From positions 1 to 13,001 of the forward strand of contig SKGH01000070.1 in NCBI GenBank assembly GCA_007117575.1: DNA of 13,001 bases, written 5' to 3'. The stretch is from Candidatus Kaiserbacteria bacterium (GTDB taxonomy: Bacteria; Patescibacteriota; Minisyncoccia; Phycocordibacterales; UBA918). Each line of letters begins with the position of its first letter. The first letter of the stretch is position 1. The translations under genes and the position numbers were made by a program. Shown here piece after piece: positions 7,075 to 12,094 of the stretch. The notes under the pieces are model-generated. The model was not told the DNA's origin. It was given only the letters and a program-made list of their open reading frames with translations, and did no database searches.

Positions 7075-7102
7075 TTGACATGAGTCTAATTTAGTTTAGA
7101 AT
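7075..7102 (+). promoter_or_regulatory. strong promoter of the GRDP-like gene
   Basis: TTGACA (7075-7080), a 16-nt spacer and TAGAAT (7097-7102) form a near-consensus sigma-70-type promoter preceded by an A-run. Transcription should start near 7109. That excludes or barely includes the ATG at 7107 and favours the ATG at 7167. The spacer and -10 contain TCTAATTTAGTTTAGA (7085-7100), a 14-of-16 match to the palindrome in the nrdA promoter. Confidence 0.7.
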
Positions 7103-7166
7103 AAATATGAGTCTTGTAGATTACTTTACTCAAACTTCAAATTTTCTACCCAAGAGGAGATGTGGT

Positions 7167-7682
7167 ATGAAAACTGCTTCAGTAGATTATGTTCAGACTG
7201 AGCAAAACTTTAGTGATATTTGCGACAATTTGCTAGCAGAAGAAGTCGACTCTAACGTTCGCCAACTTTGGAACAAAATCAAATCTTTCGACTTATCACG
7301 CGAGCGAGCCTACCTGTCTATCGCTTATGGTCATTCAGGTGAATACGCGGTGGCTATGGAGTTAGAGTATCGCAAGTTTCTTTTCTTACGTGCTATGCAT
7401 CCAGAAATGAATTTACCGATGTCTGTCGAAGTAGACGACTTCTGGCATGTGCACGTTCTAAACACTAGAAACTACCAGCGTTTTGTCGATGAGTGTGCTG
7501 GAGGTAACTTCGTCCACCATCGCCCCAATATCAGCAATGCTGAAAACAGGGCACTGGTACCAGCTTATATTAATGGAACAATCACCATGTATCGTAAATA
7601 TTTTGGTGAACCTCCGCAGGTTTTTTGGGAAACTGACCCAAAAAGTGACTGTTGCATCTGCATTTGCGCATGTCCGGGTTAA
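7167..7682 (+). CDS. GRDP-like (glycine-rich domain-containing protein-like) protein with Cys-rich tail
   Basis: The motif DDFWHVHVLNTRNYQRF (about residues 90-106) followed by GGNFVHHRP matches the family signature as I remember it, roughly VDxxWHxHxxxTxxY...G...HH. This family (related to plant GRDP proteins) occurs in plants, fungi and scattered bacteria, and its biochemical role is not established. The 171-aa product ends in CCICICACPG, with five Cys in the last ten residues, which could bind metal or form disulfides. I start it at ATG 7167 because AGAGGAG lies at a correct distance upstream and the promoter predicts a start near 7109. An in-frame ATG at 7107 would add 20 residues. A strong terminator follows. 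The clear Shine-Dalgarno, rare in this window, hints at a different origin or higher expression. Confidence 0.7.
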   Translation: MKTASVDYVQTEQNFSDICDNLLAEEVDSNVRQLWNKIKSFDLSRERAYLSIAYGHSGEYAVAMELEYRKFLFLRAMHPEMNLPMSVEVDDFWHVHVLNTRNYQRFVDECAGGNFVHHRPNISNAENRALVPAYINGTITMYRKYFGEPPQVFWETDPKSDCCICICACPG

Positions 7683-7689
7683 CTAAAAA

Positions 7690-7727
7690 CCCCACGATTA
7701 CTTATTTTATCGTGGGGTATATTTATT
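7690..7727 (+). terminator. intrinsic terminator after the GRDP-like gene
   Basis: CCCCACGAT (7690-7698) pairs perfectly with ATCGTGGGG (7709-7717) over a 10-nt AT-rich loop. A T-rich tail follows (TATATTTATT), and AAAAA precedes the stem, so it may work in both directions. It begins 8 nt after the stop codon. Confidence 0.9.
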
Positions 7728-7746
7728 TACTTTAATTAGAAATACT

Positions 7747-8061
7747 ATGCATTTTTCGAAACTTTACAAAATCAAAGAAGGAAAAATTTCAACACTCAAA
7801 AAGTGGTTTTCCGTGCTGGAGAATCAGCGTGTTGATGAAGCAATTGCTACTTTTGCTTCCGAAAATATAACCAGAGAGACTTTTGTGTTATTTAGTTTGG
7901 GTAAAAACAAATATTTTCTTCTGGGTTTAAACGAAGCAAATGGCAATCCTAAAAAGTCTGACCCTGAATTGGTTATTAATAAAGAGCATCAAAAAATTCT
8001 TAGTGAATGCCTCGAGCCTGTTTCAGAAAAAGGTGAGATCATACTGGATATACGGTTGTAG
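7747..8061 (+). CDS. DUF6176-like small protein
   Basis: The 104-aa protein has the layout of the DUF6176 family as I remember it. An N-terminal strand with KIKEGK leads to a helix (LKKWFSVLENQRVDEAIATFASENI). A strand pair follows (RETFVLFSLGKNKYFLLGLNEA), then a Ser-Asp plus KEHQKILSECLEP segment and a final strand (EIILDIRL). The pattern suggests a dimeric alpha-beta barrel fold, like mutarotases or antibiotic-biosynthesis monooxygenases. No catalytic residues can be named and the function is unknown. It follows the GRDP-like terminator by about 20 nt, so it probably has its own transcript. The assignment is by remembered sequence pattern and is tentative. Confidence 0.55.
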   Translation: MHFSKLYKIKEGKISTLKKWFSVLENQRVDEAIATFASENITRETFVLFSLGKNKYFLLGLNEANGNPKKSDPELVINKEHQKILSECLEPVSEKGEIILDIRL

Positions 8062-8134
8062 TATTCAATTTGACGTTCTATCCCACGATCTCTTGCTTAC
8101 ATAGAAAACGGTAATTTCTAATTGGGCAAATGGG

Positions 8135-8175
8135 ACACAAACGGGGACAGGTACAGTTTTTTTGGCAATTTGTGT
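8135..8175. repeat. stem-loop displaying GGGGACAGGTACAG
   Basis: ACACAAA (8135-8141) pairs with TTTGTGT (8169-8175). The loop shows CGGGGACAGGTACAG followed by seven Ts. The G-rich GGGGACAGGT motif resembles sequences I associate with ends of IS200/IS605-type or REP-associated transposase elements. No transposase is nearby, so this would be a solo remnant. The rest of the gap 8062-8256 shows nothing I can identify. Confidence 0.25.
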
Positions 8176-8256
8176 GTTGTAATATTGTCTTTTTCTAGAA
8201 AATGAGGTTTGTATAAGTTTATTTGCAATTAATTGTTGAACTTAAGCACTAAAAAA

Positions 8257-8284
8257 TTGACTTTTTAGAAAAAAGGTCTATATT
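8257..8284 (+). promoter_or_regulatory. distal promoter for secE-nusG
   Basis: TTGACT (8257-8262), a 16-nt spacer and TATATT (8279-8284) make a good promoter, with an A-run just before the -35. Transcripts would begin near 8291, giving a leader of about 125 nt before secE. Confidence 0.6.
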
Positions 8285-8294
8285 GGTACATGTT

Positions 8295-8313
8295 CGCCTG
8301 AGGGCGTTTTTTT
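8295..8313 (+). terminator. short hairpin with seven-T tract at the 5' end of the secE leader
   Basis: CGCC-TGAG-GGCG (8295-8306) is followed directly by seven Ts. It looks like a minimal terminator but lies only a few bases after the predicted start site of the distal promoter. It could end upstream transcripts or attenuate the distal one. The stem has only four pairs, so it is weak. Confidence 0.35.
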
Positions 8314-8374
8314 AATGGTTGGATGGTCTGGTGAGTTCAGTATAGAACTGTTAGTGGTGGGTGATGAGTGGTAC

Positions 8375-8403
8375 TTGTTATACCCACGAAAAGAAAATAT
8401 AAT
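8375..8403 (+). promoter_or_regulatory. proximal promoter for secE
   Basis: TTGTTA (8375-8380), a 17-nt spacer and a perfect TATAAT (8398-8403) lie directly before secE. Transcription would begin near 8410, about six bases before the ATG, so the message would be leaderless or nearly so. Confidence 0.6.
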
Positions 8404-8415
8404 AGAAAACACAAT

Positions 8416-8595
8416 ATGGAAAGATTAGGAAAATATTTTCGCGATACCGCGAACGAGATGAAGCACGTATCTTGGCCTACTCGTAATCAAGCTTTAATAT
8501 ATACAGCATTGGTAATAGGAGTATCTGTTGTGGTAGCTTTGATATTAAGTGGTTTTGACTACGTGTTTACCAACATGCTGGACCTGTTAGTTTGA
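8416..8595 (+). CDS. secE: preprotein translocase subunit SecE
   Basis: SecE clamps the SecY channel together in the inner membrane and is required for protein export. The 59-aa protein is the short single-helix form. It has an amphipathic N-terminus (ERLGKYFRDTANEMKHVSWPTRNQAL) with the conserved E...V.WPtR motif, then one transmembrane helix (about residues 29-50, YTALVIGVSVVVALILSGFDYV). I choose ATG 8416 over an in-frame GTG at 8368, because the upstream codons overlap the proximal promoter and bear no resemblance to SecE. There is no Shine-Dalgarno. nusG follows after 71 nt, the usual partner of secE. Confidence 0.93.
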   Translation: MERLGKYFRDTANEMKHVSWPTRNQALIYTALVIGVSVVVALILSGFDYVFTNMLDLLV

Positions 8596-8666
8596 GTATA
8601 TTCAGTTTTGTAAAAGAACTATTTATTTCAAATTTAAAGATTATTTTTAATTAAATTTATAAATTT

Positions 8667-9212
8667 ATGACCAAACAGTTTACCGATGGTGAGAGGCGAT
8701 GGTACGCCATTCATACCTATTCCGGCTATGAAAACGCTGTAGCTAGGAACCTCAAACAGCGTATAGATTCGCTTGGTATGCAATCCTCTATCTTCGACGT
8801 TATAGTGCCAACTGAAAAAAAGATCAGAGTGAAAGGTGGCAAAAGAGTGACAGAAGAAGAGCGTATATATCCCGGTTATGTTTTGGTGGACATGATAGTA
8901 AATGATGAATCTTGGTATGTGGTAAGGAACACACCAAGAGTAACAGGTTTTGTTGGTAGTGGTACGCAACCGGTACCTCTTTCAGAAGCGGAGTACAAAG
9001 AGTTGGTCGGTCGTATGTCTGATGACACCATAAAACACAAGATGGATCTCTCACCTGATGATTTGGTGGTGATAGTCGATGGACCTTTCAAAGAACTGGA
9101 AGGAAAAGTTGGAGAAATAGATGAAGCCAGTGGTAAAATAAAAGTACTGGTTTCAATGTTCGGTAGAGAAACACCGGTAGAGCTTGATTTTCTGCAAGTA
9201 AAAAGAGTCTAA
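8667..9212 (+). CDS. nusG: transcription elongation/antitermination factor NusG
   Basis: NusG binds the RNA polymerase clamp, promotes elongation and couples transcription with translation through S10 or with Rho. The 181-aa length is normal. The NGN domain covers about residues 10-110 (RRWYAIHTYSGYENAVARNL; IYPGYVLVDM; WYVVRNTPRVTGFVG). The C-terminal KOW domain covers about 130-181 (VVIVDGPFKELEGKVGEID...VLVSMFGRETPVELDFLQVKRV). The 16 bases up to and including the A of the ATG form an AT-only palindrome (TAAATTTATAAATTTA, 8652-8667) with no Shine-Dalgarno. It forms an operon with secE and ends before a terminator, which separates it from rplK. Confidence 0.97.
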   Translation: MTKQFTDGERRWYAIHTYSGYENAVARNLKQRIDSLGMQSSIFDVIVPTEKKIRVKGGKRVTEEERIYPGYVLVDMIVNDESWYVVRNTPRVTGFVGSGTQPVPLSEAEYKELVGRMSDDTIKHKMDLSPDDLVVIVDGPFKELEGKVGEIDEASGKIKVLVSMFGRETPVELDFLQVKRV

Positions 9213-9268
9213 GGCGTTAGTGTGGTGTAGCTGTCTTGGTCTAAGAGTTATAACCTGAGGTAAAGAAT

Positions 9269-9302
9269 AAAAGCCCTAAATATAGAATATTTCAGGGCTT
9301 TT
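9269..9302 (+). terminator. intrinsic terminator after nusG
   Basis: AAAAGCCCT pairs with AGGGCTTTT, extended by AAATAT/ATATTT with one mismatch around an AGA loop. The flanking A-run and T-run make it bidirectional. It closes the secE-nusG unit. The following bases up to about 9416 show no gene. Confidence 0.88.
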
Positions 9303-9423
9303 AGCATGTAAAGGTTAGATTATGCTTAGGAAAGCAAAACCATATGTTGTTGTCAGTGTTTGAGTGCCTAAACCCGTATCGTCATTGCTAAATAGACAAA
9401 AAGTACCACAACAGCATTTGCAG

Positions 9424-9446
9424 TATTATATACATTGTATATAATA
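9424..9446 (+). promoter_or_regulatory. palindromic operator/promoter of the toxin-antitoxin operon
   Basis: The half-site TATTATATACA (9424-9434) is repeated in perfect inverted form at 9436-9446 around a central T, a 23-bp palindrome. The right half contains the -10 box TATAAT (9440-9445), and TTTGCA (9417-9422) is a plausible -35 with a 17-nt spacer. A dimeric ribbon-helix-helix antitoxin binding here would block RNA polymerase, giving autoregulation. The toxin GTG starts 5 nt after the palindrome, so the transcript is predicted to be leaderless. Confidence 0.75.
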
Positions 9447-9451
9447 CAATA

Positions 9452-9718
9452 GTGAAGTTTTTTGATTGGAATGATGAGAAGAATGACTGGTTACTTCGTG
9501 AACGAGGCATTACATTTGAATTATGTGTCACGTATATTGAACAAGGTTATGTGCTTGATATCTTGGCTAATGCACCGCCTCGTGAACACCAGCGTGTGTT
9601 TATTGTGAATATTGAAGGCTATGCGTACCGTATACCATTTGTTGAAGACGAAGAAAAATTTTTTTTAAAAACAGCATACCCTAGTCAACGAGACACTAAA
9701 AAATATTTATTACCATGA
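9452..9718 (+). CDS. BrnT-like type II toxin
   Basis: The 88-aa protein begins FFDWNDEKNDWLLRERGITFE, the form of BrnT-type toxins (W..eKn...l..rgi.Fe). It ends with LKTAYPSQRDTKKYL, matching the S.R..TKK..Y end of that family. BrnT has an RNase-like fold and inhibits growth by cutting RNA. The middle part (VFIVNIEGYAYRIPFVEDEEKFFLKT) is typical of a divergent subgroup often annotated simply as toxin. The start is GTG, only a few bases after the operator. The last four bases overlap the antitoxin start (ATGA), implying translational coupling. The toxin-first order fits BrnTA. The exact family label is the least certain part; a toxin role follows from the partner and operator. Confidence 0.75.
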   Translation: MKFFDWNDEKNDWLLRERGITFELCVTYIEQGYVLDILANAPPREHQRVFIVNIEGYAYRIPFVEDEEKFFLKTAYPSQRDTKKYLLP

Positions 9719-9981
9719 ATAAAAAGAATAAAAAACAAATTAAACTCACTAGTGAAGAGCGATCACTTGATCGAGCTATTGAGCGTGGTGAATATGTATC
9801 TGTATATTCAGCTAAAGAAGTAGAACGGTATCAAGCAGTAGCTAAGAATACCTTTGCTAAACAAAAAGCTGTGAACATACGTATTTCTGAACGTAATTTG
9901 GCACGTCTTAAGGCAGCGGCCGCGCGAGAAGGGGTTTCGTATCAAACCTTTATTACGTCGTTGATACAAAAGCATGTGTAG
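9715..9981 (+). CDS. ribbon-helix-helix (CopG/BrnA-like) antitoxin
   Basis: The 88-aa protein has a basic, probably flexible N-terminal half (KKQIKLTSEERSLDRAIERGEYVSVYSAKEVERYQ) that should bind and neutralise the toxin. A C-terminal DNA-binding ribbon-helix-helix follows: strand AVNIRISERNL, then helices ARLKAAAAREGVSYQTFITSLIQKHV (about residues 52-88). The phrase YQTFITSLIQKHV is characteristic of CopG-type antitoxins paired with this toxin type. It starts inside the toxin stop (ATGA overlap) and would repress the operon at 9424-9446. Confidence 0.82.
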   Translation: MNKKNKKQIKLTSEERSLDRAIERGEYVSVYSAKEVERYQAVAKNTFAKQKAVNIRISERNLARLKAAAAREGVSYQTFITSLIQKHV

Positions 9982-10083
9982 GCAGGGTCTTTAGTTTCAG
10001 CAGTCGGGGAGATAGAGAAGGGTTTCGTTTTGTGAAAAAAGTAGGGTTGTTTAGTAAGGTGCTGGTAAGTTGCAGGGTGTGGC

Positions 10084-10108
10084 GCAGGGCGTGCTTTGCA
10101 CGCCCTGC
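10084..10108 (+). terminator. perfect GC-rich hairpin after the toxin-antitoxin operon
   Basis: GCAGGGCGTGC (10084-10094) pairs perfectly with GCACGCCCTGC (10098-10108) over a TTT loop. This 11-bp stem is exceptionally stable. Only TTGTGTGG follows, so the U-run is poor. It most likely ends antitoxin transcription or is a small palindromic repeat. The rest of 9982-10185 shows no gene. Confidence 0.6.
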
Positions 10109-10185
10109 TTGTGTGGTGTGGGAACGGTATATGTAATTGTTGTTTTTACAGGACGTCACTACTACCGGTGAGATCGTACAAGTAC

Positions 10186-10214
10186 TTGTCAAAGGGGTTT
10201 TTTTTATGTACGAT
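10186..10214 (+). promoter_or_regulatory. candidate rplK promoter
   Basis: TTGTCA (10186-10191), a 17-nt spacer with an eight-T run, and TACGAT (10209-10214) form a plausible promoter about 100 nt before rplK. The -35 lies inside ACAAGTACTTGT (10179-10190), a perfect 12-bp palindrome. ATCGTAC/GTACGAT flank the whole region as a 7-bp inverted repeat. A second option is TATAAT at 10298-10303, with a poor -35, giving a nearly leaderless message. Confidence 0.5.
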
Positions 10215-10314
10215 ACGCAAGCTTCTGTATTGGTATTGGCTATGGAACAATATCAAAAACAATTATTAAGACGTTTTCTGCGTTTAAATATTTATCTTAT
10301 AATAAAATTAAAAT

Positions 10315-10740
10315 ATGGCTAAGAAAGTGGTAAAGAAGATTAAAGTACAGGCGGTGGGAGGTAAGGCCACACCGGCTCCTCCTTTAGGTCCTGTGTTGGG
10401 TCAGGCTGGTATAAATATTGGTGAATTTGTAAATCAATTCAATGAACAGACCAGAGAGCGTATGGGTGAGGTGGTGCCGGTAGAAATAACGGTTTATGAT
10501 GACCGGACCTTTACATTTATATTGAAGACATCACCGGCGTCTCGCATGATACTTAAAGCCATCGGTAAAGATAAAGGTTCTAGTAAAACTCCAATTTCTC
10601 GTGCCGGTGAACTGACTAAAGCGCAGGTAAAGGAGATAGCTGAGGCGAAAATGGCAGACCTTAACGCTGCTTCTGTAGAAGCGGCTATGAGAACCATTGA
10701 GGGTACCGCTAAGTCTATGGGTGTGTTCATAAAAGGTTGA
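10315..10740 (+). CDS. rplK: 50S ribosomal protein L11
   Basis: L11 binds the GTPase-associated centre of 23S rRNA and works with elongation factors. The 141-aa product is of standard length. The N-terminal domain has the Pro-rich hallmark PAPPLGPVLGQAGINIGEFVNQFNEQT (about residues 20-46). The C-terminal rRNA-binding domain (about 75-141) includes GSSKTPISRAGELTKAQVKEIAEAKMADLNA and GTAKSMGVFIKG. No Shine-Dalgarno is visible in the A/T-rich leader. In most bacteria rplA (L1) follows directly and nusG precedes. Here neither does, so L1 feedback on an rplKA leader cannot be assumed. Confidence 0.97.
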   Translation: MAKKVVKKIKVQAVGGKATPAPPLGPVLGQAGINIGEFVNQFNEQTRERMGEVVPVEITVYDDRTFTFILKTSPASRMILKAIGKDKGSSKTPISRAGELTKAQVKEIAEAKMADLNAASVEAAMRTIEGTAKSMGVFIKG

Positions 10741-10883
10741 ATTTATTTGACAGATCATTCATCAGAAATGCTTAAGTCATGAAGCTGAGTGTTTGGCAGG
10801 GTAGTGTACGATAAGCCGCTCTTATTTTGATTTTAAGCGAGAGAGTTTTTTGGGTATCGTTTTTTTTAACTTCCAAGCATAGT

Positions 10884-11615
10884 ATGAGAATTATACCCAT
10901 AGTTACCCCTTTGCTAAAACCACCTAAAGACGATCTGTTTTTAGCTTTGAAACAATTGTATTTGGATCTTAAAGAAAGAGATATAGTTTTGATAAGCTCA
11001 AAGGTAGTGTCTATTCACCAAGGACGTTGTGTACCTATGACCGGTAAGGGTATAGAAAAAAAAGACTTGGTTTTGTCTGAAGCTGATATGTGGAGAGAAA
11101 GAAAAGGGGGAGGTAATCCGCTTACTATTAAGTACGGTGCCTTTATTTCCAATGCCGGTATTGACGAGAGTAATGGCTGTGGGCACTACGTTTTGCTTCC
11201 TAAAGAGCCCTACCAGATGGCGCGAAAGATACAGGAATATTTTTGTAACAGATTTCATTTGACTGAATTGGGTGTAGTTATTACAGATAGCCATTCACAA
11301 CCTTTTCGTTATGGGGCTTTAAGTGTTGCCATTGCCGGCTATGGTTTTTCGCCTGTCCGTATTCACACCGGTGAAGTCGACCTTTTTGGTAGAGTAACTA
11401 AATATGGTGTTGTAAACGTTATAGACTCTTTAGCTTCGATGAGTACGTTGGTTTGTGGGGAGGGGGCTCAGAGAAAGTCCGTGGTTATAGCTCGAGGTGT
11501 GCCGGATATTGATTTTGGAGATTTTGATGTGGCGAAAGAGCTTTTGGTGCCACCAGATCAGGATCGTTATTTTTCTATTTATGATGATTTTAAAAAAGGG
11601 GGGAGTGATATTTAA
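10884..11615 (+). CDS. CofE-like (coenzyme F420-0:L-glutamate ligase family) protein
   Basis: The 243-aa protein carries the CofE fold. It begins with MRIIPIVTPLLKPPKDDL and a strand DIVLISSKVVSIHQGR. FISNAGIDESNG matches the family's DASN region, and VVITDSHSQPFRYGALSVAIAGYGFSPVR with GEVDLFGR matches VvvtDsfgrpwR.G..gvAIG...DLfGr. In F420-making organisms CofE adds glutamates to F420-0. Nothing else in this window points to F420 synthesis, so the substrate here is unknown, possibly another glutamylation target. ATG 10884 is preferred. An upstream in-frame TTG at 10827 would add 19 residues unlike the family. There is no Shine-Dalgarno. It follows rplK by 143 nt, and R2 begins about 50 nt after its stop. 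Confidence 0.78.
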   Translation: MRIIPIVTPLLKPPKDDLFLALKQLYLDLKERDIVLISSKVVSIHQGRCVPMTGKGIEKKDLVLSEADMWRERKGGGNPLTIKYGAFISNAGIDESNGCGHYVLLPKEPYQMARKIQEYFCNRFHLTELGVVITDSHSQPFRYGALSVAIAGYGFSPVRIHTGEVDLFGRVTKYGVVNVIDSLASMSTLVCGEGAQRKSVVIARGVPDIDFGDFDVAKELLVPPDQDRYFSIYDDFKKGGSDI

Positions 11616-11666
11616 AATAGAAAATGTCGTTTTGATTATCAGTGGTATAGAAAAATATTTTTAATA

Positions 11667-11919
11667 CATGACTTACGCGTTTGGCGAATTTTTTTGTTGC
11701 TTTCGTCAGCTAGCAAAAACGCCCTGACTCCGCGAGCTTTCATGTCCCGCTTTTATGTTCCGTCGGCTTGACGACGGGGAAAGCGAGGCGGACGTTTTTA
11801 CTAGCTCGTTCAGAACACCCAGCCCTAGTTTCTGAAATTATTTATTATCAATACTTTAAGTCAAACCGGTTTTAGTACTCTACGATAGTGTATAAATGAA
11901 AACGGAAACTAGGGCTGGG
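11667..11919. mobile_element. R2: diverged, rearranged relative of R1/R3
   Basis: The left end is the exact 16-bp terminus CATGACTTACGCGTTT (11667-11682). It is followed by the start of the arm also found at the R3 left end and, inverted, at the R1 right end, 26 bases with one mismatch. A 97-bp palindromic insert then interrupts it. The core (11818-11919) is 102 bp with a perfect 15-bp inverted repeat, CCCAGCCCTAGTTTC against GAAACTAGGGCTGGG. Its inside is strongly diverged but keeps GTTTTAGT and TATAAATGA at the same 14-nt spacing. No right arm or right terminus is found, so this copy appears decayed or truncated. Confidence 0.7.
11709..11805. repeat. 97-bp nested palindromic insert within R2
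   Basis: GCTAGCAAAAACGCCC (11709-11724) is inverted at the right end (11790-11805) with 14 of 16 matches. Inside are further pairs: TCCGC-GAGCTTTC against GAAAGCGAGGCGGA, and CCGTCG-GCTTGA-CGACGG. The whole piece can fold into one long hairpin. It is GC-rich and absent from R1 and R3, so it is an insertion or a different arm module. Confidence 0.6.
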
Positions 11920-11975
11920 ATGAATGTGACTAATAAAATATGTATAGGCAGTGGCCGGCACTATGGCTTGCAAAA

Positions 11976-12021
11976 TTCCCTGACTCTGTGCCCAGAAAAG
12001 TTCTGTGCTGTCCTCAGGGAA
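11976..12021. repeat. stem-loop upstream of the Nudix-like gene
   Basis: TTCCCTGA (11976-11983) pairs perfectly with TCAGGGAA (12014-12021), with CAGAA/TTCTG (11993-11997, 12001-12005) nested inside. It lies just before the promoter at 12037, so it is probably not part of that transcript. No U-run follows. The remaining bases 11920-12036 hold no gene I can support; an ORF starting in the R2 core at 11896 looks like chance. Confidence 0.4.
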
Positions 12022-12036
12022 GTTTATAGCGTAAGC

Positions 12037-12065
12037 TTGACATGCTCTTGTCTTTATAAGATATT
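12037..12065 (+). promoter_or_regulatory. promoter and Shine-Dalgarno of the Nudix-like gene
   Basis: TTGACA (12037-12042), a 17-nt spacer and GATATT (12060-12065) predict a transcript starting near 12072. AGGAG at 12083-12087 lies 7 nt before ATG 12095, an ideal ribosome-binding site. Confidence 0.6.
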
Positions 12066-12094
12066 AGCTTTGGTTGTTAAACAGGAGACCTTTG

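Noticed and set aside
7107..7166. Upstream in-frame ATG extending the GRDP-like protein by 20 residues.
   Set aside because: The promoter -10 lies only 4 nt before it, so transcription starts at or after it, whereas ATG 7167 has a strong ribosome-binding site.
11662..11935. TAATA occurs just left of R2 (11662-11666) and again at 11931-11935, a possible target duplication.
   Set aside because: The bases before the second copy are not a terminal repeat, and a 5-base AT-only match is likely by chance here.
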